This document shows, piece after piece, positions 12,666-23,136 of a DNA stretch of 64,000 bases (the first letter of the stretch is position 1; each line of letters starts with the position of its first letter). A program made the position numbers and the translations under genes. The stretch spans positions 4,558,501 through 4,622,500 of the forward strand of contig NC_091115.1 in the NCBI RefSeq assembly GCF_024713975.1. The letters are read 5' to 3'. The notes below the pieces were generated by a model. It was not told the DNA's origin, did no database searches, and saw nothing but the letters and a program-made list of their open reading frames with translations. The stretch is from Paralichthys olivaceus. Lineage: Eukaryota > Chordata > Actinopteri > Pleuronectiformes > Paralichthyidae.

Positions 12666-14811
12666 CTGAGTGTAAGATGAGTTCATGTGGCTGCTGCATC
12701 CTCGGGTTTATGAGCACTGTTGTGTTATTAATATTTCCTGATGATGGGGGGTTTCACAAGGAGTCCCAATTAGAGGATGAATCAACGCCAACACCTTCTT
12801 CTCTATGTCAGTGCCACACTGACAGAGTAATCCATTACTTCAGTACAAGTACAGGTCCCGCATTCACAGTTCAGTAGAAGTGCTACCAACAAAAAGTAAT
12901 CTGAGTAACGAAGGTAAATGGCTTCTATAGCACATAGCCTGTTGAAATGTAAGAAATGACTGAGCAAAACTAGTAACTATCGCTTTAGCTATTAACTGAA
13001 GTGTCTTAACAAGAACTACGCAATAGCTAATAACTATACTCTATAGTACTCTAGTAACTATCAGTATACACTGTGGTAAATAGCAACCATTGTTACAGCT
13101 TGTAACTATACTGTAGTAAATAGCAACTATCAGTACAGCTACCAAATATACTGCAGTAACTAGTTACTGTCGCTATAGCTAGTAACTATACTGTAGTAAT
13201 GTATAACTATTGCTAGTAACTATATTGTAGTAACAAGTAAATGTTGCTGTCAATAGTTGTAGATGTAGTAAAACTGACATATTAAGTATCATAAAATGGA
13301 AATATTCAAATTAAACTGCGTACCATGGCCTCCAGGTAATAAACTTCGTCCTGCAGTCAACGTGGCAGCAACATGGAGGTAACGGTCAGAACGAGGGTCT
13401 GAATCCTCGTTACAGCAAACGACAGCACAGGTCGTCTGTGTGTGTTCTCCAGAAAGTCGTTCATTTACAGTGGGACTTAGTTTTTAATGTCTTAGATACA
13501 AGAGTGTGTGATATTTATGTTTCTAGAGACCACTGACATCAACTGACAGCGTTTATATATATATTTTTTTATCATCTATAGTAGGTGTGTGTATATATAC
13601 ACACTACAGTGTACAGTGTATACAATACTTGATCTTGAAGTGAATGGTTAATAGCTTCCCTACTGAATTTTTAATGAGCCTTTTAGTTTCATTAAGAGAC
13701 AATTATTGAACCTTTTGGTGAAGAAACTAAAGTAAAGAAGAAATATGAATATTAAATCAATTTGACCTCAATTCTTTAATAGTAACTTATCACCGAGTAT
13801 CAAACTGAAGGACGAAGAGCTTAAACAGAATCAAACACTTCTAATTGTCAGTATTCAGCATCTGAGAAGTTTGGCCTCTTCTGTTCAATTGATAAATATA
13901 ATTTTATTAGAGATAATGTAACAGCGGTAACTACTTTTACTCGAGTATTTGTAATTTTGAGGTACTTGTACTTGAGTAACTCTGTTTTCTGCTACTTTAT
14001 ATTTGTACTCTACTATATTAGAGAGGCAAATTTCACTCTTTACTTCATTTACCAGTTCATACAAGTAATAATGATGTATTACTATAGAGCTACTCAGCAG
14101 TATACAACTACAATTAGCCTCCTTTCTACCAGATGCAAAGTAATGTTTGCATATAATCCAGTGATGTTTCATTCAGTATTTTTACTTTTAATAAACTTTT
14201 TGTAAAATGTTATTGTCACTTTGACATAAAGAAGATCTGACTAAAATCTAATGATATGGATTTCCAGCACATTATGAAACTTCCCTGTAGGAATTTCAAC
14301 TCAACCATAATGTAGATCTAATCCCTCCGCTGTATCTAATCCCTCTTATCTAAGTGCATTTGTCCTTTAAATTCATGTAATATTTGAAGTAACTCAGTTA
14401 TTTAACGATCGTTAACAGCAGTGAGACGTGTATCTGCTTTTCAAGAGTTTTGCAACAACATGCCTCCTCCTCCAGTTTCCCTCAAAGCTTTCTATAACCG
14501 TCTGTTTGCCACAGTAAAGGTCACGTGTGCAGACGTCGTGCATATGTTGTCATGCGTCTGTCCCGGAGATCTATTGACTTCTTTCATTTATCTATTTCTT
14601 TGTTTGTTTGGGGGATGGGACTTTTTCTTTTCAGAGAGTCTTCGGGGACGAGTGCAAGTTCAAGGAGACTTTGCTGCCCAACAACTACAACGCCTACGAG
14701 TCTTTTGTTTACAAGGGCTTCTACGTGGCCCTCAGCAAGCATGGCCGCGTAAAGAGAGGCAACAAGGCCACCACCGCCATGACCGTCACACACTTCCTCC
14801 CGCGACTATGA
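11649..14811 (+). CDS. fgf6a: Fibroblast growth factor 6 (fgf6a), complete, 3 exons
   Basis: Fgf6 is a secreted heparin-binding growth factor of the FGF4/5/6 subfamily that acts on FGF receptors, with roles in muscle and limb/fin tissue. Exons are 11649-11991, 12498-12601 and 14635-14811 (343+104+177 nt), giving 207 aa; human FGF6 has 208. Introns are GTGAGT...TTCAG and GTACGT...TTCAG. Residues 15-37 form a hydrophobic signal segment, and N45-A-T is a possible N-glycosylation site. The beta-trefoil core begins near residue 74 ([12 protein letters not shown]), followed by [46 protein letters not shown] and the basic SKHGRVKRG, ending [10 protein letters not shown]. The ATG at 11649 is chosen because MAIAQ...MS matches the family N-terminus. 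Fgf4 is the nearest alternative; the adjacent fgf23 and the ISTVDRGV segment favour fgf6. The 'a' suffix rests on linkage to fgf23. Confidence 0.96.
12623..12664 (+). repeat. CA microsatellite in fgf6a intron 2
   Basis: An ACGCAC/CA tract of about 40 nt starts just after the second donor site. A TG/CG tract at about 12425-12475 lies just before exon 2, so exon 2 is bracketed by complementary TG and CA dinucleotide runs on the same strand. They could pair in the pre-mRNA. Confidence 0.85.
13000..13275 (+). repeat. Degenerate tandem repeat in fgf6a intron 2
   Basis: About six to eight diverged units of roughly 34-41 bp carry the consensus words AGTAACTATACTGTAGTAA and AACTATTGCT (or ATCAGTACAGCT). 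The two rightmost complete units (about 13180-13247) are each 34 bp and differ at several positions. It is non-coding. Confidence 0.7.
13920..14215 (+). repeat. TACTTGAGTA-type interspersed repeat
   Basis: It has the ordered words ACTTTTACTCGAGTATTTGT, GAGGTACTTGTACTTGAGTA, CTGCTACTTTATATTTGTAC and CTTTACTTCATTTACCAG, a pattern very common in percomorph genomes. Related fragments lie at 8545-8655 and, in reverse, 18030-18290. There is no coding capacity. Confidence 0.6.
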
Positions 14812-17800
14812 GAGACACTGGCAATAACTCTGTAATTTGCACATATGGATGTTCTTCCAGGTAAAACAGAAATGCATAGTCACGATATACACACCAATGG
14901 ACTGCGTAAGAAATCACAAATATTTATTCTGTTTATATATATGTATATTTGGATAGCTATCTTTGTATATGTATGCCATACTGTGCTGCTTATTGTTTTT
15001 ACGGCCGGGGCGAGTCGAAGCCTCGGCCTGTCTCACTTTACCTTGGTGCTTGCTGTAACTGAACTATGTGTCACTTCCTTTTTTGAGATGGAGGATGAGC
15101 GATATCCTGAGCTTTTAAAGAGTGAAATGAATACGTTTTATTACCTCAAAGAACCACGTCACTATAGATTTAAGGGATGCATGGACTTCTGCCCGAATAT
15201 CTGCTATGTTTTATCGTTTCGTTCGAACCTTTGAGTGCTCGACGGCTCGACGTCAGCGGGGGAAAACTTAAATGCACTACCTTTGCTGCACGATTTAAAG
15301 GTGCCTTGGTGTTCCCACTTGTGGCCCCCTTCAGCTTGCATGTAAGAGACACCCGCTGGAGTCAGAAATAGGGCTGACGCTCCGGAGAGGGCCTCAGGAG
15401 GGGAGGGTTGGGGGGGGGATTGACTATCTGGTTTATTTTCTTTTCTGTAATTAGATCGATTAAGTAATATACAATCTGTGGTGGAGACCAGAGAGTGGTC
15501 GGCCATGGCGACTGGCGTGAGGCCATGAGTTTGACTGTGTGGCATCGCCAGCAAATACACAGGGTGGAAAACTTATCTATCTGAGCATGGAGAACTTTTT
15601 TTTTTTTGTTTGGACCGGGCTTGCATCTGCACAGGAATCAAGCGAGCGGATAGAGCACACAGTAGAGAGACGTATCCACACATTGTCCTGGACAGAGCTC
15701 CTACAGTAAAGTGGGTTGCTTCAGCTGCTGTTTGAAAATGATGTCCTCTGTCCGTCCATGAAACCAATGAAAAATGTAAATAGTTGCAAATGTAAAGAAG
15801 AAGAAATCAGGAGCTTTTCACGCTGCTTTGTTGCAGTCGCCTGAACGAGGCAAAAAAAAAAAAAAAAGAGTCCAGGTTGCACATGAGCCATCGACGATGG
15901 TGCCTAAATGTTTATTTTTTGGTGAGAATCCGTTTCTTTCCCTCACGTTATGGTTGTGCGTTTGGTGGGAGTATGTGTTCACGCCCTGGGCCGTGTCCCC
16001 TCCTCGTGTGTGTGCTCTGCAGCAGCACTGCAGTGGCAGCGAGGTGTTGGGAGCTGGAGGCAGATAGTTATTAATGCAATTACAGATGAGCCAATCACGT
16101 GGCCCTGAAGGACTCAAGGACAGTGCAGTCGCTGGAGTGGATGCTCCCTGGAGGATTTGTCACATTTTAGTGGTGAAACACTGGCATCGGAAAGTTAGTA
16201 CATCACAGCATCTTCCTCATCCACACATCTTGGAGGTGTACATATGATCAGTTTGTTTCCAAAGCTGACGATGTACCTCGCTTTGCAGACTTGCTGTCAG
16301 CACCTGTTTCAAACTTGTTTTCTTGCTTTGTGTTATTTCTGACAATCTTAAAGCGTGCATGTTCCCTTCAAGTTTCTGCAGCTGTTTACTTTTTTTTAAA
16401 AAACACTGGAGGTGGCTCCACCATCGGCCTCCATCCGTTCTTGTGTCGAAAAGAGGAAGCAGGGCCGTTTAAATCCAGGAAAGACGTATGCGAGGAAGGC
16501 GGCTGCTGTGTTTGTTGTTCGTCAGACCCCCTGCAGGAATGACAGGCAGCCCCCCACCACCACCACCTTTCAAGCTCTTTTGCCCCCGAGCACCATCCAC
16601 CACCCACCTCTGCTCTTCCCCCCTCGCCGCAGCACTCACCCGCTGCAGGCAGGGACCTTTGGATTCCTGCTGTAACCCAGGAGCTTCCTCCTCTCCTTTC
16701 AGCCTTTTTTAGTTCAAGGTCAGAGTCACGGACCAGCCTTGGCCAGCCGGGGTGCTCAGCTATATGGGTCGGACTGTTTCCATGAAACAGAGACACTAAG
16801 TGCATAAACTAAGTTTATTTTATGCTTTAACAGAATATAAATGATTGAATCGTCAGCCCCAGAGGTGGGTTTCTATTGGACAGGTGGAGAAAACAAAGCT
16901 CTTACGCGTCACTATAGGTCCCTGCTTCAATATTTCTGAATCAGTCCTGCTCCTCTCTCTGACTTTAAGAGCGCCACCTCTTTAAAATGCAGCTCTACAA
17001 CATGCTCCCCCTCCTCCCCTTTCCAAGTACTTGCATTGGGATATTTCTGGGGAGGGGACATCTGCAGAGTTAATGCAGTGTGTGAGGAACAGGCAGAGCC
17101 TCACCTCTGCTGCTGCACTCCAGTCCTGCAGGGCCGCTCCCTGGCCATCCTCAGGACGAGCCCTCTGCCGCTGAGCACCGACCCCAAACATCTCCCATCA
17201 ACCACTGACGCAGTATCACCTGCTGCTCGACGACGCACAGAGACATTCACGACAGTATTCTTCCCATTGATAAATCTCCTCCTCATTTTTTTTTTCCATT
17301 CGCTAGAGCGCAGACCATGATGCTGAGAAAGTTTCAAATAACTGAAAAGACTTGTTGCTGTTGTAGACGAGCAGAACCACTGACGTTGATAAGAGGGAGG
17401 TGGGGAGGTAAATGGTGGCGCACTGTCAAAGTGTCTGACGTCTCTCGTAGCACCTTATTAACGACATCTTGATTATAATCTCACGCAGAGAAGTGAGTTC
17501 TCTCACACATCTCCGTCAGAAACAGAGCTGGATCCTAAAAGAGTGATGGTTCGTGTCTAAGAGAAAATACTCACCTTTCAGCTTTGACCAAAAAAAAAGA
17601 ATCTTATCTAGATTGATCTTTTCTTTCCACCACTTAAATCAAATTTAAATTCATTCAAGACGAGGAATCTTTTTTTAAATTAATGTTTAATGTCCTATGA
17701 GCATGTCTGGGCCCTGAGCTTGATTAGGGCTGTGTGCTTCATGTCTTTTATTTTATTTTATTTTTATTCCTGCTCTGAAAGTAGTGAGCGTCCACTCTAT

Positions 17801-18020
17801 TCCTCTCATCTCTGCTCTCATATACCTCACCTCCTGCCTTAGTTTTGGTTTGCTAATGACTGTAAATGATGAAGAAACAATCTCCTGTCACTTGTTTCTG
17901 AAAACAGACAATGCTAAGTAAGGATATTAAAGTTTTTTCCTTTTATTTTTGTACGTATGTGCTGTGCACAGCAGTCTACTGTATTCCTGAGATACCAATA
18001 AAGGTTTGATTTTTTAAATG
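14812..18020 (+). other. Probable fgf6a 3' UTR and downstream sequence
   Basis: There is no recognisable exon between the fgf6a stop and an AATAAA at 17997-18002. The stretch has balanced composition with GC-rich parts (15350-17250) and several homopolymer runs (15597-15607 T, 15852-15866 A). If the 17997 signal is used, the 3' UTR is about 3.2 kb. Transcript data would be needed to tell UTR from intergenic DNA. Confidence 0.4.
17997..18002 (+). terminator. Candidate polyadenylation signal AATAAA (fgf6a)
   Basis: A consensus hexamer is followed by a GT/T-rich stretch (GGTTTGATTTTTT) within 15 nt. It is the best-placed signal before the fgf23 promoter. Confidence 0.45.
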
Positions 18021-18029
18021 GTTGCTGGT

Positions 18030-18290
18030 TAAGTGTAATTACACCATAAAAAAAATACTCCTGTCTTACACCAAAAAGTTAAAAAAGACAGAAAGATTAA
18101 AACGCTTGTGCAGAAAAATGTGAGTGATGTGACTGTAGCCGACATTATTGTTAAAACAATATTGAGAAGTTGAGAAAAAGTAGGAATACTCGAGGAGAGC
18201 AGGAGTACCTCAAATGTGTACATCATTACAGTACTCAAATATAAATGTACTCTGTTACTTTCCACCACAATAACTTTTTGTCTGTTTTTG
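18030..18290 (-). repeat. TACTTGAGTA-type repeat, reverse orientation
   Basis: On the - strand it reads as the same family as 13920-14215, with GAGTACTGTAATGATGTACA and GAGGTACTCCTGCTCTCCTC, starting from a TTGTGGTGGAAAGTAACAGA-like end at about 18255-18275. It separates fgf6a from the fgf23 promoter. Confidence 0.5.
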
Positions 18291-18968
18291 CAAATAGTTA
18301 AAATATTTAATTGCACTAAATCAACTTGTTTTCCTACAACTGGAAAATACTTTTCAGTTTCAAGAGATGATGAGATTAAATTTAAACGACTCACAGTTCA
18401 ATGTGATTTAAACTCCAGCATCCAACGCTCAGCCTGACGCACTGTAACTTTCCAGGAAGTGAAAAACTTCCTTCAGTGAGTGTGTGGCTCCCTCTGCCGG
18501 TGAAGAGCGGGGATGTGGAGCTGGGCAGGTGCGTAAAAAGCAAACAAACTTGAGACTGTGACTCTGTTCAGCCCGAAGTGAAACTAACGTGTAAAATACA
18601 TGTGATTACATTCTTTAGTAAAGAATTCTGAATTTGTTCCAAACTAGAAAAAGTCAGTTAAATGACATGTATCGTTGACTTGATTAACAGGTTCATATTC
18701 TTTTTTTTTTTTTTTTAAATTGCCTAATACACAATGTTTCCTGTCCAAAGAAAATAACTGGACTTTGGAGCATTGGTCTAATGTCTAAGGTGGATCAGTC
18801 AAGACGTGTCACCTAAAATAAGACTCCTGTTGTCTGACCAGAGCACCGGGATAAACAGACAGAGGTGGAAGTGGCCCTTCCGCTGCAGCAAACCCGCACA
18901 TCTGCTTTGGGGGCGAGTTTCTTTTTTTTTTACGCAAAGGATGTGAGCAGGAGTGGCACTCGGGGGGC

Positions 18969-18976
18969 TTTAAATA
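18969..18976 (+). promoter_or_regulatory. TATA-like box of fgf23
   Basis: TTTAAATA sits 91 bp before the fgf23 start codon, just after a GC-rich GGGGGG run. With initiation about 30 bp downstream, the 5' UTR would be about 65 nt. Confidence 0.5.
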
Positions 18977-19066
18977 GGAACTGTCTCCAAACTCTGGGAC
19001 AACACAGCATCTGACAAACTTCCAGCAGCAGCAGCTCGCAGTGGAAACCGCTGGTTTTGCTCCAGG

Positions 19067-20400
19067 ATGGACGTCAACAGGAGACTGGGGATGAGGGACA
19101 CTCTGCTGGCGCTCTTACTCGCCGTCTTCCAGGGATTTCCTCTCGGGGACGGAGCCCCGAATCCGTCCCCACTGGTTGGATCCAACTGGGGGAACCCACG
19201 GAGATACGTCCACCTGCAGACATCCACGGATCTCAACAACTTCTACTTGGAGATCAGATTGGATGGCACTGTGCGCAAAACTACACTCAGGAGCTCGTAT
19301 AGTAAGCGCTTTAACGCCTCTTGTTATTTTAATTTTTTTTTACTTATCGCAGTGAAGGTCTGTTTTTAAAATCCTCTCTCTCCTCCGCAGGTGTGATGTT
19401 ACTGAAAGCAGAAACGAGGGAGCGCATCGCCATCCTCGGCGTCAAAAGCAGCCGCTACCTGTGCATGGATTTGGAAGGAAACCCGTTCAGCTCTGTAAGT
19501 CGATTGCTTTCAATGAATTCGATAAAAGAAAACATTTAATTGAATTGATGTGCTCATCTAACTTGTATTTGTCGCTTCCTCTAACTTGGCACACGTGTGA
19601 AGTTTTACGCATCCAACATTTTTCCTTTTACGCACAAACATAATTCAGGAATGCGATGACTCCACATCACTTCTTTTGATTTTCATTATTAGAAATCTCA
19701 GATCGGCGACTTGTTAATAACTTATTAATCAATCCGCTTCACTTTAACCATATTTGGCACATCTGGCAACAATTGCGCACTTTTACGCATGATTTTTAAA
19801 AATCACTTTGTGTACTTTTAGGCACAAATTCACTGAGGTTCACTAACATTAATTTTCCAAAATAGTTTCACTTCATTATTCTGCCAAGAGGAAAAATAGA
19901 ATACTTCCAGTTTAACTCTCTGCCTCTCTCCTTCCCCTCAGCCCATCTGCCTGAAGGACGACTGTCTCTTCAACCACAAGCTTCTGGAGAACAACCGGGA
20001 CGTGTACTACTCCAGCCGGACAGGCATCCTCTTCAACCTGGAGGGCTCCCGGCAGGTGTACGCTGCGGGTCAGAACCTGCCACAGACCTCCCTCTTCCTG
20101 CCCAAGAGGAACACTGTGCCACTGGAGCGCCTCCTGCTGCACCGGGAGAAGAGGAACCAGCTGGTGGATCCCTCCGACCCGCACAACGTCTATCTGGGTC
20201 AGACCGAGGTGGGCTCCGACTCCCGGGCCGTGCCGGAGGACGACGCCGACCTGGAGGTGGAGGTAGAGGTGGAGGTGGAGGCCGGGGACGACGGGCGCAA
20301 CGTGTCCCGGGAGACGCCACTGGATCCATCCACCCACGACCCTTGGAACGTGCACTCGTCCAACCCAGCCAGCCCCCGGAGCACCGGCACCATGGGGTGA
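19067..20400 (+). CDS. fgf23: Fibroblast growth factor 23 (fgf23), complete, 3 exons
   Basis: Fgf23 is an endocrine FGF that signals through FGFR with aKlotho to lower phosphate reabsorption and vitamin D activation; in fish it is known from corpuscles of Stannius. Exons are 19067-19301, 19391-19494 and 19942-20400 (235+104+459 nt), giving 265 aa (human 251). Residues 12-29 are a signal peptide. The core carries PNPSPLVGSNWG (31-42), ILGVKSSRYLCMDLEGN (93-109) and CLFNHKLLENNRDVYYS (121-137). A dibasic cleavage site R181-E-K-R184 aligns with the human RHTR/S site. After it come two DP-x-N-V motifs, at 192-196 and 246-250, matching the human Klotho-binding tail repeats. Between them is an acidic Glu/Val run (about 212-230) encoded by GAGGTG-like hexamers. 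The ATG at 19067 is used; an in-frame Met at residue 9 is an alternative start. Introns are short with standard GT-AG ends. Confidence 0.96.
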
Positions 20401-21745
20401 CATCACATGTGACCCAGCTTAGTGTCTCAAGGTGTGGGCGCCAAATTTACCATAATTTACATGTAGCCTTGTAGTTCATGAACATATGATTCAAACAATA
20501 TAAAACACAGACTTTAAGGAAAATAGAAGAAAGAAGAGCATTTCTTTCTTTTCCAAACTTAATCTAAAACAGTTCCTGTCATCAATCATCCAGAGAAGCA
20601 GTGTTCGTACACTGAGAGTAGAAATTATTATCACACCTGACCTGCAGCCCCCTTTGCACAATTCGCAAATCCATTTTCTTTCGCTTCTGTTTCTTTAACA
20701 TCAGCTCTGAGATCACAAGTTAAATTTAGAAGAGATGTGAGTTTGACGTGGACTTCGCTCGTCACTGACTAATATTTTGTACATTCCCACGTAGGTTTGG
20801 AGATAAATGGAGGATTTGAAAGCAGATTTAGTTAGAGGAGAAATGTCAATGTCAATCAATTCCCACTCATTACAATCAGCGATCACTATCATGGAGCTTT
20901 GGCTTCAGTAAGAAAAAAACCCCCGATAATTTAAATTATACTCGAACATTTTTTGTTTTCTCGAAAGACTATTCACAATCTTTGAGAACAGAGGACAAAA
21001 AAACCCCCTAAATATTAATGACCCCAACTCTACTTTGTTTAGTTTTCTTGTGTGGTCTCTTCTCATCATGGATTTTGCAGCTGGTCTGAGAAACCCACAT
21101 TTCAAAGTGACATTTATCCTACGACAGACAGAAGCCTGACTCGAGCCTACCTCTGGGGGACTGAAGGTCCTGTCTACTGATGTGAAACAAGGCAGGCGTG
21201 ATTTTACATAAGAGCATGCGTTTACTTTAAGATGTGCATTAGTAGAGTTACGACGGAGGTCTCGCTTTTATTTCAAAGTCCTACATTTGCTGAGTTGGAT
21301 AAAGATGATTTGAAGTTAGTTTATTGTAAGATGTTGAACCTAAAAACAACTAAAACTATATATCACTGCAATCACTTACATGATCTGTTTCTGTATTTGT
21401 GTTTTTATTTTGCCACCAATAATACAACCTATAAATCATGACTTGAAGTTATATGACAACAGGGTAAACAACTTTTTTGGAGCAGTGATCATGAAATCAA
21501 ATCTGAACTATAAGATTTTACAGGTGCCGGGCACCACCAGCAAACACAGGTACCAGTCCCAACAAGTATTTATTTATTTAAAACCCTTCCTTTAGTGTTA
21601 TTTATGGTATTTATATGGATGCTTTTCCTTTACAATGTACATATACTGTAAGAAAACATGGTTTGTCTTTGAATGTATGAGCAGGAGTTGTGGACGGAGC
21701 GTTGCTTGAATTTGGGACAAAATAAACTCATTAAGAAAAAGTCAG
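20401..21745 (+). other. Probable fgf23 3' UTR
   Basis: This is AT-rich non-coding sequence between the fgf23 stop codon and the AATAAA at 21721-21726. No exon or strong repeat is seen. Confidence 0.6.
21721..21726 (+). terminator. Polyadenylation signal AATAAA (fgf23)
   Basis: A consensus hexamer is followed by a GT-rich downstream stretch (GTCAGTGTTGTG at about 21740-21752). Confidence 0.65.
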
Positions 21746-22365
21746 TGTTGTGCATTTCTTGACGTGTGGATCTTTAAACTTTGGTGCTTTGTGTGCTGCG
21801 TCAGTTCCCAGGGACAACATGTACTATGCAGAAGGAAGTCATGAATGTGGGAGCAGATTCACATCGACTCAGATTCTGTGGAGTTCCGCTCATGAGCCGG
21901 GGATCCTGCACTCTTCACACCTCACTTAGCTTCATTAGCAAACGGGTACATGAGCTGCGGAGCAATTTAAGCTTTGACCAACAGTTCAATCGCTCGTTAT
22001 CATCCATTAACCTTTGACGGAATAGCTCCACATTTCCGCTGTTGTGGTGAAGATTTTAGAACTTATACAGCTCCCGACCAAGTTATAGTCTGGTCACAGA
22101 CAACAGCATAAATCAGCCAAGACACGACTTGAGTTTTTACAAAGTAAACAACATATAACTACCCTCGTGTAAATGACGGTTTCCTTATTTACCCAGAAAC
22201 CAACCAGGACTCTATCGCACAGATGATTAGTTTGACATGAAAGATACGTTAATTTTTGTTTGTTTCTTTGATTGACTCAAATAAATACAGTGGAATATTC
22301 CCCTCTTATATGCACAAATATGAAGTATAATATATGAATAAAGTTGTAAAAAAACATAATATACT
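21746..22365. other. Short convergent intergenic interval fgf23/tigar
   Basis: Roughly 0.6 kb lies between the predicted 3' ends of two genes transcribed towards each other. No gene was recognised. Confidence 0.5.
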
Positions 22366-23136
22366 GCAGTGCGTCAAGATGTTTTATTCAACCCGTCATT
22401 ACTGCATAAGGTTTGTTAGACTTAAGTTCATCAAGTAATTCATTTCTGTACTTACATGGCGATAAAAGGAGTGTGTAGTCAGTAGTGATGGAAAAAACAG
22501 AAACACAAAGTATTTCTGAAAATATACCATGAATCACATGGTACAGATACATCTATGGTAGTTCTATCTATAGCAGCCTATGTTTCTTGTGTATTAGACA
22601 AGTGAAAGTTCCAAATGAAACAGCTGGAAACATGAGTTTCAGTACAAAGCACTAACCCACATAAACATAAACAATAAATGTTGTTTCACAGCATTTTCAG
22701 ATATGTGCAAACTCTTTCTGTAAATTATACATGTACATCAAAAACTCAACCAAAGATTTAGTGTTGTCATCTTATATTGCACAAGTGAAACGAGCAGCTG
22801 CACAGGAGACTCATCAGTGTTCAATAAAACATTCAATAGTCCAACTTTGGCAACAAATGAGGTAATAAAACATGAAGTATGGAGACTGACACACGAGTCT
22901 TTACTGGCCCGGAGTTGGAAGGATGACATGTTTTAAAATACAATATCACACAAGTAGTCTTAATACTGATCCACAGTAAAACATATTGAATACTGAGAAA
23001 AACCCTGTGTACTCTTTTCAGTTGCCTGTGGTAACTTTGAGGTCTTTGACTCATAATTCCCTTTAGCGTTCATGATTGTTTCTTTACGTGTTAGATATAA
23101 CGTGCACAGATGCTGCACACACAAAACTTCTACTCA
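22366..23136 (-). other. Probable tigar 3' UTR with AATAAA signal
   Basis: On the - strand an AATAAA lies at 22388-22383, about 750 nt after the tigar stop codon. The interval is AT-rich with no coding content. Confidence 0.5.

Noticed and set aside
16386-16805. 139-codon frame on the - strand in the fgf6a 3' region
   Set aside because: It is low-complexity (Trp, Gly and Pro runs) with no family resemblance, opposite GC-rich non-coding sequence.
19912-20406. 164-codon frame on the - strand
   Set aside because: It lies opposite fgf23 exon 3 and arises from that exon's high GC content; it resembles no family.
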